This document shows positions 46,706-58,538 of a DNA stretch of 64,000 bases, one piece after another. The stretch is from Trinickia dinghuensis. GTDB lineage: Bacteria; Pseudomonadota; Gammaproteobacteria; Burkholderiales; Burkholderiaceae. Below the pieces are notes generated by a model. It was not told the origin of the DNA. It worked only from the letters and a program-made list of their open reading frames with translations, and did no database searches. The position numbers were made by a program, and so were the translations under genes. The stretch spans positions 62,001-126,000 of the forward strand of contig NZ_QRGA01000020.1 in the NCBI RefSeq assembly GCF_003367175.1. The letters are read 5' to 3'. Every line of letters begins with the position of its first letter. Positions within the stretch are counted from its first letter, which is position 1.

Positions 46706-47962
46706 ATGGTGCCGACTGATCGGCGCGCGTGCCGGCCGCTTCCCATTTTGACGCCCATCAATTTGATCAACGCAGCGCTCGTCGGCATCGATTTCGGAAA
46801 GATCGACTTCGAAGCCAGTCTCGAAGAACTCAGCCTGCTCGTGCAAAGCGCGGGCGCACACCCCGCCGTGACCTTGACCGGGCGCCGTTCGAGCCCCGAT
46901 GCCGCGCTGTTCGTCGGCAGCGGCAAGGCGGAGGAATTGCGCCTCGCGTGCGAGGCCAACGATGTCGAAATCGTTATCTTCAATCACGCGTTGGCGCCGG
47001 CGCAGCAGCGCAATCTGGAGCGGGCGCTTAACCGTCGCGTGGTCGACCGCACGAGCCTCATTCTCGACATCTTCGCGCAGCGCGCGCGCAGTCACGAAGG
47101 CAAGCTGCAAGTCGAACTGGCGCAGCTGCAGTACATCGCCACGCGCCTCGTGCGCGCTTGGACTCACCTCGAGCGCCAAAAAGGCGGCATCGGTCTGCGC
47201 GGGCCGGGCGAAACGCAGCTCGAAACCGACCGCCGCTTGATTGGCGAGCGGATCAAGATGCTCAAGGGGCGGCTCGACAAATTGCGGCGCCAGCACGGCA
47301 CGCAGCGACGCCAGCGGGCCCGCAATCGCGCGATGTCGGTCTCGCTCGTCGGCTACACGAACGCCGGCAAATCGACGCTGTTCAACGCGCTCACGAAGGC
47401 GCAGGCCTACGCGGCCGATCAGCTGTTCGCGACGCTCGATACCACGTCGCGCCGGCTCTACCTCGGCGACGAGGCGGGACAGGTGATCGTCTCCGATACG
47501 GTCGGTTTCATTCGCGAATTGCCTCACCAGCTCGTCGCCGCGTTTCGAGCGACGCTCGAGGAGACGATCCACGCCGATTTGCTGCTGCACGTCGTCGATG
47601 CGTCGAGCGCCGTGCGGCTCGACCAGATCGATCAGGTGAACGAAGTATTGGACGAGATCGGGGCGCATACGGTGCGGCAGATTCTCGTCTTCAACAAGAT
47701 CGATGCCGTGCCCGAGCTGGCGGCACGTGGCAACGCGGTCGAGCGTGATGAGTATGGTAATATTTCGCGCGTCTTTTTGAGCGCGCGCACGGGGCAGGGT
47801 TTGGATACGCTGCGCGCGGCCATTGCCGAAATCGCCACCTCAGAACATCTCCCAGACAGCGGGCGGGCGCAGCCGGGTGAGACACCGGCGGCGCATGGGC
47901 TCGAAGACTCAGACGCATCGGCGTCGTCCGATGCGCGGACATGGCGCTCCGATTTGCATTGA
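46706..47962 (+). CDS. hflX: GTPase HflX
   Basis: 418 residues from the ATG at 46706. The conserved part begins about INAALVGIDF, where an in-frame TTG at 46763 would give 399 residues and may be the true start. The N-terminal HflX domain has VGSGKAEEL and GLRGPGETQLETDRRL; the G domain has GYTNAGKSTLFN and SDTVGFIRELPHQL. HflX splits stalled ribosomes under stress. Its C-terminus runs into the hflK start region with 32 bases between. Confidence 0.93.
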   Translation: MVPTDRRACRPLPILTPINLINAALVGIDFGKIDFEASLEELSLLVQSAGAHPAVTLTGRRSSPDAALFVGSGKAEELRLACEANDVEIVIFNHALAPAQQRNLERALNRRVVDRTSLILDIFAQRARSHEGKLQVELAQLQYIATRLVRAWTHLERQKGGIGLRGPGETQLETDRRLIGERIKMLKGRLDKLRRQHGTQRRQRARNRAMSVSLVGYTNAGKSTLFNALTKAQAYAADQLFATLDTTSRRLYLGDEAGQVIVSDTVGFIRELPHQLVAAFRATLEETIHADLLLHVVDASSAVRLDQIDQVNEVLDEIGAHTVRQILVFNKIDAVPELAARGNAVERDEYGNISRVFLSARTGQGLDTLRAAIAEIATSEHLPDSGRAQPGETPAAHGLEDSDASASSDARTWRSDLH

Positions 47963-47994
47963 CCGGCTCTCCCAACTCGAGCGAACGAACACTG

Positions 47995-49341
47995 GTGAAC
48001 GAATACAACGAGCGGGGTTTCTGGCTGCGTGCGCGCGCCATTCTTTCGATTAGCGATCCTCGCTGGGGGCGCGGCGACGGCAATGGCAGCCGGCAACGGC
48101 CCAACGAGCCGAAGCGCACGCCGGGCGACGGAGACGGCCCGCCCGATCTCGACGAAATGTGGCGCGAGTTCAACCGCCGTTTGTCGCGCTTCTTCGGCGG
48201 CAAGGGGCAGGGGTCGGGGCCCGGCGATCGGCGTCCGGACAACGGGCGCGCCGCGCGCATCGGCGTCGGCATCGTCATCGGCGTGCTCATCGCGATCTAC
48301 ATCGGCAGCGGAGTTTTCGTCGTGCAGGACGGCCAAACGGGCGTCGTCATGCAATTCGGCAAATATCAAGGCACGGTCGAGCCGGGGGTGCACCTGCGCT
48401 TGCCGTATCCGTTCGAGACACATGAAATCGTCAACGTCGCGCAGATTCGCTCGGTCGAAATCGGCCGCGGCAACGCCATGAGCGACGCGAGCACGAAGAA
48501 CGCCTCGGTGATCACGCATGACGGCGATATCGTCGACGTGCGCCTGGCGATCCAGTACCAAGTGAAATCGGCCACCGATTACCTGTTCGGCGCCGCGGAC
48601 CCGGATCTGAGCGTGACGCAGGCGGCGCAGGCCGCGGTGCGCGAGATCGTCGGTGCCCGCAGCACCGAGAGCCTGCTCGGCGGGAGTCGCGAGGCGCTGC
48701 GCGCGCCGCTGACGCTAGCGATCCAAGCGGCGCTCGATCGGTATCGCACGGGGCTCGCGGTGACGGGCGTGACGGTGGAGTCGATCGAGCCGCCCGCCGC
48801 CGTGCAGAGCGCGTACGCGGACGTCGTGCGCGCACGTCAGGACCGCGCGAGCGCCAAGACCGATGCGCAGTCTTACGCGGGACAAATTCTGCCCGGAGCG
48901 AAGGCGCAAGCGCAGCGCACGATCGACGATGCGAAGGCCTACGCCGCCCGCGTCGTCTCCGATGCGCAAGGCGACGCCGAACGCTTCAAGGAGGTCTACG
49001 CCCAATACGAGAAGGCGCCGGCCGTCGTGCGAGAGCGGATGTATCTGGAAACCATGCGCGACATCTACGCCAATTCAACGAAGATTTTCGTCAGCGGCAA
49101 GGCGGGCAGCAGCGTCGTCAATCTGTCGCTCGACAAGCTGCTCGAGGCCAATCGGCATGCGTCGCCCGAGACGGCCGCGCCGGCCTCCGCCGCGGCGGCC
49201 GCGAGCGCGGCATCGAGTGTCGCGCCGGGCGCCTCGGCGGCCGAGCCGAATCCGGCCAGCCAACCGGCTGCCGCGAGCGACGCGCTGCGTTCGCGCGATA
49301 CGCTGCGCAGCCGCGCGCGCGAAGACGATCTGCAGCAATAA
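47995..49341 (+). CDS. hflK: FtsH protease modulator HflK
   Basis: 448 residues from a GTG at 47995 (MNEYNERGFWLRARA); the frame opens 18 codons earlier but that part is not conserved. A Gly/Arg-rich cytoplasmic tail, PPDLDEMWREFNRRLSRFFGG, one transmembrane segment (about 84-106) and a prohibitin/SPFH domain with VVQDGQTGVVMQFGKYQGTVEPGVHLRLPYPFE. The C-terminus is Ala/Ser/Pro-rich. With HflC it forms the cage around FtsH in the inner membrane. Confidence 0.95.
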   Translation: MNEYNERGFWLRARAILSISDPRWGRGDGNGSRQRPNEPKRTPGDGDGPPDLDEMWREFNRRLSRFFGGKGQGSGPGDRRPDNGRAARIGVGIVIGVLIAIYIGSGVFVVQDGQTGVVMQFGKYQGTVEPGVHLRLPYPFETHEIVNVAQIRSVEIGRGNAMSDASTKNASVITHDGDIVDVRLAIQYQVKSATDYLFGAADPDLSVTQAAQAAVREIVGARSTESLLGGSREALRAPLTLAIQAALDRYRTGLAVTGVTVESIEPPAAVQSAYADVVRARQDRASAKTDAQSYAGQILPGAKAQAQRTIDDAKAYAARVVSDAQGDAERFKEVYAQYEKAPAVVRERMYLETMRDIYANSTKIFVSGKAGSSVVNLSLDKLLEANRHASPETAAPASAAAAASAASSVAPGASAAEPNPASQPAAASDALRSRDTLRSRAREDDLQQ

Positions 49342-49353
49342 GGAGCGCTCGAC

Positions 49354-50262
49354 ATGAATCGTATTATTGCGCTCGTGATCGTCGTCGTCGCGGTGCTGTT
49401 TGCCGGGGCGTCGACCTTGCTCGTCGTCGACCAGCGGCATGTCGCGGTCGTGTACGCACGCGGCGGCGAACATCCCGCGCTCGTCGGGCCCGGCCTGCAT
49501 GTGAAGCTGCCGACGCCGCTGCAGTCGGCGATGCTCGTCGATACGCGCGTGCGTACGCTCGCGCCCGCCGACGCCGACCGCTTCGTAACGTCGGACAAAA
49601 CGGACTTGCTCGTGACGCCGGTGCTGAAATACCGCGTGACGGACCCGCTCAAGCTGTTCGGCGAAACGGGCGGCGATCAGCAAAGCGCGCTCGACCGGCT
49701 GACCGGCCAAATGCGTACCGCGCTCGGCGATGCGTTCGCGAAGCGCGCGCTCGCCGACGCGCTTTCTCACGAAGGCCAGCTCGCGCAAGAGGCGCAAGCG
49801 TCCATGACCGATGCGGCAAAGGCGCTCGGCATCGACATCGTCGATTTGAGCCTCGTGCGGGTGGACCTTCCGCAAGCGGGTGCCGATGCGGTCTATAAGC
49901 GCATGGCGGCCGCGCAGGAGCAGATCGCCGGCAACGAACGCTCGCAGAGCGCGACCGAGGTCGCTCAGATCAAGGCGGATGCCGAGCATCAGCGTGAAGC
50001 CGTGCTGGCCGATGCCTACGCGACGGCGCAGGCCATCAAGGGCGAGGGCGACGCGAAGGCGGCCTCCATCGCGGCCGACGCATTCGGGAGCGATCCGGGC
50101 TTCTACCAGTTCTACGAGAGCCTGCAGGCATATCGAAGCGTATTCAAGCCGGGCGACGTCATCGTCGTCGATCCAGACAGCGAGTTTTTCCGCTTCATGC
50201 GCAGCCCCGACGGCAGCAGCGCGCAATCCACCCCGGCCCCCTCGGCTTCACGCAAACACTGA
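49354..50262 (+). CDS. hflC: FtsH protease modulator HflC
   Basis: 302 residues. N-terminal membrane anchor (IIALVIVVVAVLFAGAST), then an SPFH domain (VVDQRHVAVVYARGGEHPALVGPGLHVKLPTPLQ...) and the helical EGDAKAASIAADAFGSDPGFYQFYESLQAYRSVF typical of HflC. It starts 12 bases after hflK and forms a complex with it. Confidence 0.96.
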   Translation: MNRIIALVIVVVAVLFAGASTLLVVDQRHVAVVYARGGEHPALVGPGLHVKLPTPLQSAMLVDTRVRTLAPADADRFVTSDKTDLLVTPVLKYRVTDPLKLFGETGGDQQSALDRLTGQMRTALGDAFAKRALADALSHEGQLAQEAQASMTDAAKALGIDIVDLSLVRVDLPQAGADAVYKRMAAAQEQIAGNERSQSATEVAQIKADAEHQREAVLADAYATAQAIKGEGDAKAASIAADAFGSDPGFYQFYESLQAYRSVFKPGDVIVVDPDSEFFRFMRSPDGSSAQSTPAPSASRKH

Positions 50263-50303
50263 TTCAGGGGCGCCGCCGATCGACGCGCGGCGCCGGCATT
50301 TTC

Positions 50304-50495
50304 ATGGACATGGCCGCTTCGTTACTGCTTGCGATCGCACTGATGCTCATCATCGAGGGCATGTTTCCATTCGTCTTCCCGACTGCGTGGCGCGAGACCT
50401 TTCGTAAAATAGCGGAGCGTCCGGCGCATCATATTCGCATCGGCGGGTTGATCGTCATGGCGCTTGGCTTGCTGCTGCTCGTCGTGGCTACCTGA
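50304..50495 (+). CDS. yjeT: DUF2065 family inner membrane protein (YjeT-like)
   Basis: 63 residues with two transmembrane segments (about 5-24 and 44-62) separated by a basic loop (TAWRETFRKIAERPAHHIRIGG). The YjeT/DUF2065 family is regularly encoded just after hflC and before purA in proteobacteria. Function unknown; the constant neighbourhood suggests a link to HflKC/FtsH. A longer frame does not exist, so the size is reliable. Confidence 0.9.
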   Translation: MDMAASLLLAIALMLIIEGMFPFVFPTAWRETFRKIAERPAHHIRIGGLIVMALGLLLLVVAT

Positions 50496-50613
50496 GCCGC
50501 GCCGCGGCAGCGGGAATTCGCGCGGAAGGATCTGTTGCGCGGCTTCGTACTTGGCTTGACCCGCTTTCGGCTGCGCGTTGCGCGCCCTCAATTAACGTCG
50601 TAGGACTCAATCG

Positions 50614-51780
50614 ATGTCGACCTGGCTGCTTCCCGAAAATATCGCCGACGTGCTGCCTTCCGAGGCGCGCAAGATCGAAGAGCTGCGGCGTGCGCTGCTC
50701 GACCGCTTCCGCACGTACGGCTACGAGATGGTGATGCCGCCGCTGCTCGAGTATCTCGAATCGCTGCTGACGGGCGGCGGCAGCGACCTGAATCTGCGCA
50801 CGTTCAAGCTCGTCGATCAACTATCGGGCCGCACCCTGGGGCTGCGCGCCGACACGACGCCGCAAGTGGCCCGCATCGACGCGCACTTGCTGAACCGGCA
50901 GGGCGTGACGCGCCTTTGCTATGCGGGCAGCGTGCTGCATACGCGTCCGCGCGGCCTGCACGCCACGCGCGAACAGATCCAGATCGGCGCCGAAATCTAC
51001 GGCCACGCGGGCCTCGAAGCCGATCTCGAAATTCAGCAGCTGATGCTCGATGTGCTGCGCCTAGCCGGCATCGAGAACGTGCGGCTCGATTTGTGCCATG
51101 CAGGCGTGCTGCTCGCGTTGTTCGAACGCGATCCCGTGGCCGCGGCGCGCGGCGAGACGCTGTACGAGGCGCTCGCCGGCAAGGACGTGCCCCGCATCGC
51201 GGAACTCACGCAGGATCTCGATCCCGTCGTGGGCGATGCGTTGCGCGCGCTGCCTTCGCTGTACGGCGACGCATCGGTGATCGAGCTCGCGCGCCAGCGG
51301 CTGCCGCAATGGCCCGCCATCACGCGCGCGCTCGACGACTTGGCGTTCCTCGCGGCGCATGTGGAAGGGGCGCACGCGGCGATCGACCTGGCCGATTTGC
51401 GCGGCTATGCGTATCACAGCGGGGTGATGTTCTCGGCGTACGTCGACGGCGTGCCGAACGCGCTCGCGCGCGGAGGCCGTTACGATCACGTGGGCCAAGC
51501 GTATGGGCGCGCGCGTCCGGCGACGGGCTTCTCGCTCGATCTGCGCGAGATCGCGCGGATTTCGCCGATCGAGGCGCGCAGCAGCGCGATTCTCGCGCCT
51601 TGGAAGCATGACGATCTGTTGCGTGAACGCGTCGCCGAACTGCGCGATGCCGGCGAAGTCGTGATCCAAGCTTTGCCGGGGCACGATCACGCGCTCGACG
51701 AGTTCGCGTTCGACCGTGTGCTCGTTGAGCGCGACGGCGCATGGCTCGTCGAGGCGCGCAAACCGAACTCGGGTGCTTGA
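50614..51780 (+). CDS. hisZ: ATP phosphoribosyltransferase regulatory subunit HisZ
   Basis: 388 residues, a HisRS paralogue. It keeps the class II core ([61 protein letters not shown]) but lacks the C-terminal anticodon-binding domain. It activates the short-form HisG, which must be encoded elsewhere. The position before purA is conserved in betaproteobacteria. Confidence 0.95.
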   Translation: MSTWLLPENIADVLPSEARKIEELRRALLDRFRTYGYEMVMPPLLEYLESLLTGGGSDLNLRTFKLVDQLSGRTLGLRADTTPQVARIDAHLLNRQGVTRLCYAGSVLHTRPRGLHATREQIQIGAEIYGHAGLEADLEIQQLMLDVLRLAGIENVRLDLCHAGVLLALFERDPVAAARGETLYEALAGKDVPRIAELTQDLDPVVGDALRALPSLYGDASVIELARQRLPQWPAITRALDDLAFLAAHVEGAHAAIDLADLRGYAYHSGVMFSAYVDGVPNALARGGRYDHVGQAYGRARPATGFSLDLREIARISPIEARSSAILAPWKHDDLLRERVAELRDAGEVVIQALPGHDHALDEFAFDRVLVERDGAWLVEARKPNSGA

Positions 51781-51898
51781 CTCGAGGGGGCCGGCGCTCG
51801 GCGCCGCCAAGCCCTCGCATGGTCCATGCCGTTGAAGCGAAACGGAAAAATTCGGAAGCTTCAGCGAACATGGGTAGAATACGTTTTTAACCAGCTAA

Positions 51899-53254
<1,356 letters not shown>

Positions 53255-53258
53255 CTCG

Positions 53259-53846
53259 ATGACGCGGAACATGACGATGATCGCGATGACGGATCCTCGC
53301 AACGACGACAAGAACCTCTGGGTCAGCTGGGACGAGTACCACCGGCTGATCGAGTTGTTGGCGCTTGCCGTCCACGAGTCGGCATGGAAGTTCGACAACA
53401 TCCTGTGTCTGGCCCGCGGCGGGCTGCGCGTGGGCGACCAGCTCTCGCGCATCTACGACTTGCCGCTCGCGATTCTCGCGACGAGTTCCTACCGCGAAGC
53501 GGCCGGCACGGAGCAGGGGGAACTGGACATCGCTCAGTACATCACGATGACGCGCGGCAATCTGTCCGGGAACGTGTTGCTCGTCGACGATCTGGTCGAT
53601 TCGGGCGTCACGCTGGCTCGCGTGCGGGAGCATCTCAAAGAGCGCTATCCCGCCGTGACGGCCGTGCGCTCGGCCGTGCTCTGGTACAAGGGCTGCTCGA
53701 AGGTCAAGCCCGACTATTTCGTTCAGCATTTGCCCACTAACCCGTGGATTCACCAGCCGTTCGAGGAATGGGATACCGTTCGGCCCCATAATTTGGGCGC
53801 GTGGATCAAGCGGGGCGTCGCGCGTGAATCGGGCTCCGGCACGTAA
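53259..53846 (+). CDS. Purine-type phosphoribosyltransferase
   Basis: 195 residues from the ATG at 53259, which has an AAGG site 11 bases upstream; in-frame ATGs at 53271, 53277 and 53286 are alternatives, and the conserved part starts near DDKNLWVSWDEYHRLIE. The PRPP loop VLLVDDLVDSGVTLARV is clear, as is CLARGGLRVGDQLSRIYDLPLAIL. It resembles hypoxanthine/xanthine phosphoribosyltransferases. Starting four bases after the purA stop, it is probably a purine salvage enzyme translated from the same mRNA. The base used is not readable. Confidence 0.87.
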   Translation: MTRNMTMIAMTDPRNDDKNLWVSWDEYHRLIELLALAVHESAWKFDNILCLARGGLRVGDQLSRIYDLPLAILATSSYREAAGTEQGELDIAQYITMTRGNLSGNVLLVDDLVDSGVTLARVREHLKERYPAVTAVRSAVLWYKGCSKVKPDYFVQHLPTNPWIHQPFEEWDTVRPHNLGAWIKRGVARESGSGT

Positions 53847-53891
53847 TTTGCATTTAATATGGCCGCGGCATTGGCGCTCGCATCGATCATT

Positions 53892-53920
53892 GAGCGGAGT
53901 CGACTGACTCCGCTCTTTTT
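53892..53920 (+). terminator. Intrinsic terminator after the purA-phosphoribosyltransferase unit
   Basis: Perfect 10-base arms GAGCGGAGTC (53892-53901) and GACTCCGCTC (53906-53915) with a 4-base loop, followed by TTTTT. It closes the long plus-strand run. Confidence 0.93.
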
Positions 53921-53994
53921 ATGTGTATCAGACATCGATGCGCCGCTAGAATAGCGCTCGCTCTCGGCTTCTCCGGTACGAACCGGTCGCGTTT

Positions 53995-55887
53995 ATGACA
54001 GACAACAACCACGACAACCTTCGTCAGCATTCCCTGCCGTCGCTCGCGCTGGCGGCGATCGGCGTCGTGTTCGGCGACATCGGCACGAGCCCGTTGTACT
54101 CGCTCAAGGAAGCATTCAGCCCCGATCACGGTATCGCGCTCACCGATCATTCGATCCTCGGCGTGATTTCACTGCTGTTCTGGGCCATCATCTTCGTGGT
54201 GTCGATCAAGTATGTCCTGTTCGTGATGCGGGCCGACAACAACGGCGAAGGTGGTGTGCTCGCGTTGATGGCGCTCTCGCTGCGGCCTTTTTCGACGAAG
54301 TCGCGCGTGACCGGCGTGTTGATGATGCTCGGCATCTTCGGCGCCTGCATGTTCTACGGCGACGCCGTCATTACGCCCGCGATCTCGGTCATCTCCGCCG
54401 TGGAAGGGCTCGAGATCGCGACGCCGCAACTGTCGCATCTCGTGCTGCCGATCACGATGGTGATTCTGGTCGCGCTGTTCTGGATCCAGCGCCACGGCAC
54501 CTCGCTCGTCGGCAAGCTGTTCGGGCCGATCATGCTCGTGTGGTTCGCGACGATCGCTCTGCTCGGGCTGAGCCACATCGTGCGCGCGCCTCAAATCATC
54601 GCCGCGCTCAATCCGTATTACGCGTTCTCCTTCATGCACGCCCACCTGCTGCAGGCGTACGTCGTGCTCGGGTCGGTCTTCCTGGTTCTGACGGGCGCCG
54701 AGGCGCTCTACGCGGACATGGGGCACTTCGGCGCACGCCCGATTCGTCTCGCCTGGTACGTGCTCGTCATGCCCTCGCTCGTGCTCAACTACTTCGGACA
54801 GGGCGCGCTGCTCATGCAAAACCCGAAGGCGATCGAGAATCCGTTTTTCCTGATGGCGCCGCAGTGGGCGCTGCTGCCTTTGGTCGTCCTGTCGACGGTC
54901 GCGACGGTCATCGCCTCGCAAGCCGTGATTTCGGGCGCCTACTCGCTGACGAGCCAGGCGATCCAGCTCGGCTATGTCCCCCGGATGAAGGTGCTTCATA
55001 CCTCGGAACTCGCGATCGGGCAGATCTACGTGCCGGTCGTCAATTGGCTGCTGCTCTTCGTCATTTTGTGTGTGGTGCTGGGCTTCAAGAGTTCGGATAG
55101 CCTCGCCGCCGCATACGGTATCGCCGTCACGACGACCATGGTCATGACGACCGTGCTGGCTTGCGTCGTCATGGTCAAGGTCTGGAACTGGAACAAGGTG
55201 CTTGTGGGCCTGATCATCGCCGCGTTCATGACCGTAGACGTCGCCTTCTTCGGCGCGAACCTGCTCAAGGTCGCCGAAGGCGGCTGGCTACCGCTCGGCA
55301 TCGGTGCCTTGCTGTTCTTCCTGCTGATGACCTGGTACAAGGGCCGCATGCTGGTCAAAGAGCGCACGGCCGCGGACGGTATTCCGCTGGCGCCGTTCGT
55401 GCAAGGATTGCTGGCACACCCACCGCATCGCGTGTCGGGCACGGCCATCTATTTGACGGGCAGCGATGCGCTCGTGCCGGTCAGCTTGCTGCACAACCTT
55501 AAGCACAACAAGGTGTTGCACGAGCGGACGATTTTCCTCACGTTCGATACGCGCGACATTCCGTATGTCAAAGACGACGAGCGGATCACGCTGAAGGACG
55601 TCACCGGCGGCTTATATCTCGTGAAAGCGGTCTACGGTTTCAACGAAACGCCTGACGTCAAAGCGGTGCTGTTCGAGCTCGAACGGATGTGCGGCATGCA
55701 ATTCGAACTGATGGATACGTCGTTCTTCCTTGCGCGGGAAACGGTCGTGCCGACCCAACTGCCGGGCATGTCGATCTTGCGCGAGCGCATCTTCGCGTGG
55801 ATGCATCAAAACGCCGCGAAACCGACGGACTTTTTCCGCATTCCGGCCAATCGCGTCGTCGAACTCGGGACGAAGATCGAAATTTGA
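53995..55887 (+). CDS. kup: Low-affinity potassium uptake protein Kup
   Basis: 630 residues with about twelve transmembrane segments and a C-terminal cytoplasmic domain. Signatures [25 protein letters not shown] (residues about 17-41) and [20 protein letters not shown]. It imports K+ with protons. A TAGAAT at about 53949 is a possible -10. Single gene between an intrinsic terminator on each side. Confidence 0.96.
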   Translation: MTDNNHDNLRQHSLPSLALAAIGVVFGDIGTSPLYSLKEAFSPDHGIALTDHSILGVISLLFWAIIFVVSIKYVLFVMRADNNGEGGVLALMALSLRPFSTKSRVTGVLMMLGIFGACMFYGDAVITPAISVISAVEGLEIATPQLSHLVLPITMVILVALFWIQRHGTSLVGKLFGPIMLVWFATIALLGLSHIVRAPQIIAALNPYYAFSFMHAHLLQAYVVLGSVFLVLTGAEALYADMGHFGARPIRLAWYVLVMPSLVLNYFGQGALLMQNPKAIENPFFLMAPQWALLPLVVLSTVATVIASQAVISGAYSLTSQAIQLGYVPRMKVLHTSELAIGQIYVPVVNWLLLFVILCVVLGFKSSDSLAAAYGIAVTTTMVMTTVLACVVMVKVWNWNKVLVGLIIAAFMTVDVAFFGANLLKVAEGGWLPLGIGALLFFLLMTWYKGRMLVKERTAADGIPLAPFVQGLLAHPPHRVSGTAIYLTGSDALVPVSLLHNLKHNKVLHERTIFLTFDTRDIPYVKDDERITLKDVTGGLYLVKAVYGFNETPDVKAVLFELERMCGMQFELMDTSFFLARETVVPTQLPGMSILRERIFAWMHQNAAKPTDFFRIPANRVVELGTKIEI

Positions 55888-55948
55888 CTTTTGTATTTGC
55901 GGCGGCGGGATCGGCGGTATCTTTGCCGCCGTCGATCGCCCGTCCGTG

Positions 55949-55986
55949 AAAAAGCCGCGTCCGAAATACCGAGACGCGGCTTTTTT
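55949..55986. terminator. Bidirectional terminator between kup and tex
   Basis: GCCGCGTC (55954-55961) and GACGCGGC (55973-55980) with an 11-base loop; A tract on the left (55949-55953) and six T on the right (55981-55986). It lies between convergent genes. Confidence 0.88.
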
Positions 55987-56006
55987 ATCGAGGTCGATCG
56001 TTAGGC

Positions 56007-56035
56007 TGGCAGCAAACGAGGTTGGCAGCAAACGA
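56007..56035. repeat. Tandem 13-base direct repeat
   Basis: TGGCAGCAAACGA occurs at 56007-56019 and 56023-56035, three bases apart (16-base period), between the kup terminator and the end of tex. It looks like a recent short duplication. Confidence 0.85.
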
Positions 56036-56077
56036 TCGACTATCGAGATCGGCGAGCGGCTTTCGCTTGCCCCTCGC

Positions 56078-58396
56078 TCAGCGCTTGAGCTTCGCGAAGG
56101 CGGCGGCCATTGCGCCGGCCGGCTCCGACTCGCGGGTGCGTTGCGGCGCACGCGAACCGCCGCCGGGGCGGCTGGAACCGCGTTCTTCGCGCGAGGAGGC
56201 GGGCGCGGCGTCGTCCGCGAGCCTCATCGTGAGCGCGATCCGCTGGCGCTTGACGTCGACCTCGAGCACCTTGACCTTGACCACCTGACCGGCCTTCACG
56301 ACTTCGTGCGGGTCCTTGATGAACTTCGTCGACATCGCCGAGACGTGAACGAGCCCGTCCTGGTGCACGCCGATATCGACGAACGCGCCGAACGCCGCCA
56401 CGTTCGTGACGACGCCTTCGAGCACCATGCCGGGTGCGAGATCCGAGATCTTCTCGACGCCTTCGCGGAACGTCGCCGTCTTGAATTCGGGGCGAGGGTC
56501 GCGGCCGGGCTTCTCGAGTTCGGCGAGAATGTCGCGCACGGTGGGCAAGCCGAAGCGCTCGTCGACGAACTCAGCCGGCGACAGGCCGGAGAGCGCCTCG
56601 CGGCTGCCGAGCACGTCGCCGATTTGCTTACGGATTTTCGCGAGCATGCGTTCGACGACCGGATACGCTTCCGGGTGCACCGACGAGCGATCGAGCGGAT
56701 TGTCGCCGCTGTTGATGCGCAGGAAGCCGGCGGCTTGTTCGAACGTCTTATCGCCGAGCCGAGGCACCTTGCGAAGATGCTCGCGTGACGGGAACGGCCC
56801 GTTCGCGTCGCGGAACTCGACGATATTCCGCGCGAGCGTGCTGTTCAGGCCCGACACGCGGGCGAGCAGGGCGATCGACGCCGTGTTGGCATCCACGCCG
56901 ACCGCATTCACGCAGTCTTCCACCACGGCATCGAGCGAGCGGGCGAGTTCACGTTGATTGACGTCGTGCTGATACTGGCCGACGCCGATCGCCTTCGGCT
57001 CGATCTTGACGAGCTCGGCGAGCGGATCCTGAAGGCGGCGCGCGATCGACACCGCGCCGCGCAAGGACACGTCGAGCTCGGGGAACTCCTTGGCGGCGAG
57101 CTCCGATGCGGAATACACGGATGCCCCCGCTTCGGAGACGACGATCTTTTGCAGCTTCAGTTCAGGGTGACGCGCGATGAGTTCGCTCGCGAGCTTATCC
57201 GTTTCGCGCGACGCCGTTCCGTTGCCGATGCTGATCAGCTCGGCTTGCGTCTGAGCGGCAATGCGCGCGAGCTTGGCGAGCGAACCGTCCCAGTCGCGGC
57301 GCGGCTCGTGCGGGTAGATCGTATCGGTGGCCAGCAGCTTGCCGGTGCGGTCGACCACCGCCACCTTGACGCCCGTGCGCAAGCCCGGATCGAGGCCGAT
57401 GACGGCCTTCGGGCCGGCCGGGGCGGCGAGCAGCAAGTCTTTCAAGTTACGCGCGAAAACACGAATGGCTTCATGTTCCGCCGATTCGCGCAGTTGCGTC
57501 AGCAGTTCGTTTTCGAGATGCGGTTGCACCTTGACGCGCCAGCACCAGCGGCAGACGTCGGAGAGCCATTTGTCGGCGGGGCGGCCCTGGTTCGAAACGC
57601 CGGCATGGCGGGCGATCAGCGCTTCGCATGGATGCGGCACCTGCGCGTCGAGCTCTTCGCCGAGGCCCAGCTTGATCGTCAGCACGCCCGCATTACGCCC
57701 GCGGAACAGCGCCAGCGCACGGTGCGAGGGCACCGTCTTCCAGGTCTCGGCGTAGTCGTAGTAGTCGCGGAATTTCTCGCCTTCCTCTTTTTCCTTGCCT
57801 TCGACGACCGACGAGGAGACGATGCCGCGCTCGGACAGATATTCGCGCAGCTTGCCGAGCAATTCCGCCGTTTCCCCGAATTGTTCGGACAGGATGTCGC
57901 GCGCGCCGTCGAGCGCGGCTTTGACGTCCGCGATGCCTTTTTCGGCATCGACGTAGGCGGCGGCTTCCGTTTGGGGATCGAGGCGCGGATCGGCGAGCAG
58001 CGCTTGCGCGAGCGGTTCGAGCCCGGCCTCGCGGGCGATTTGCGCGCGCGTGCGGCGTTTCGGCTTGTAGGGCAGGTAAAGGTCTTCGAGGACTTGCTTG
58101 CTGTCGGCGGCGTCGATCGCGGTGCGCAGCTCGTCGGTCAGTTTGCCTTGTTCCTCGATGCTCGATACGATCGTCGCGCGCCGATCTTCCATTTCCCGCA
58201 AGTAGAGCAGACGCTCTTCGAGCGTGCGCAACTGCGTATCGTCGAGGTTGCCCGTGACTTCCTTCCGGTAGCGGGCGATGAACGGAACTGTCGAGCCTTC
58301 GTCGAGCAGTTGCACGGCCGCTGCGACTTGGCGCGGCTGCACGGTCAGTTCGGTGGCGATGCGCTGTACGATCTTGAGTGCTACGTTGTCCGTCAT
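56078..58396 (-). CDS. tex: Tex family RNA-binding transcription accessory protein
   Basis: 772 residues from the ATG at 58396 ([20 protein letters not shown]); the frame is open further upstream without conserved sequence. Helical N-terminal Tex domain with [19 protein letters not shown], a YqgF/RNase H-like domain ([18 protein letters not shown]), helix-hairpin-helix repeats ([21 protein letters not shown]) and a C-terminal S1 domain ([31 protein letters not shown]). Tex binds RNA and affects transcription and virulence genes in Bordetella. It is divergent from the secreted coiled-coil gene at 58539. Confidence 0.96.
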   Translation of the reverse strand: MTDNVALKIVQRIATELTVQPRQVAAAVQLLDEGSTVPFIARYRKEVTGNLDDTQLRTLEERLLYLREMEDRRATIVSSIEEQGKLTDELRTAIDAADSKQVLEDLYLPYKPKRRTRAQIAREAGLEPLAQALLADPRLDPQTEAAAYVDAEKGIADVKAALDGARDILSEQFGETAELLGKLREYLSERGIVSSSVVEGKEKEEGEKFRDYYDYAETWKTVPSHRALALFRGRNAGVLTIKLGLGEELDAQVPHPCEALIARHAGVSNQGRPADKWLSDVCRWCWRVKVQPHLENELLTQLRESAEHEAIRVFARNLKDLLLAAPAGPKAVIGLDPGLRTGVKVAVVDRTGKLLATDTIYPHEPRRDWDGSLAKLARIAAQTQAELISIGNGTASRETDKLASELIARHPELKLQKIVVSEAGASVYSASELAAKEFPELDVSLRGAVSIARRLQDPLAELVKIEPKAIGVGQYQHDVNQRELARSLDAVVEDCVNAVGVDANTASIALLARVSGLNSTLARNIVEFRDANGPFPSREHLRKVPRLGDKTFEQAAGFLRINSGDNPLDRSSVHPEAYPVVERMLAKIRKQIGDVLGSREALSGLSPAEFVDERFGLPTVRDILAELEKPGRDPRPEFKTATFREGVEKISDLAPGMVLEGVVTNVAAFGAFVDIGVHQDGLVHVSAMSTKFIKDPHEVVKAGQVVKVKVLEVDVKRQRIALTMRLADDAAPASSREERGSSRPGGGSRAPQRTRESEPAGAMAAAFAKLKR

Positions 58397-58525
58397 AGAG
58401 GAAGCGTCTGGCTGCGGGGCCGCGGCGGCGCGTCCCGCCCATGAAGCACGGAAACGCCGGCCTGCGGCCGGGTTGCTGAAGCGGCGCATTTTGCCACAAA
58501 TGCCCGGGCGGTCGAGCGCGGGTGT

Positions 58526-58531
58526 TAGAAT
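58526..58531 (+). promoter_or_regulatory. -10 element close to the start of the gene at 58539
   Basis: TAGAAT at 58526-58531 is seven bases before the ATG at 58539, again predicting a leaderless or nearly leaderless mRNA. Confidence 0.45.
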
Positions 58532-58538
58532 TTCGACC

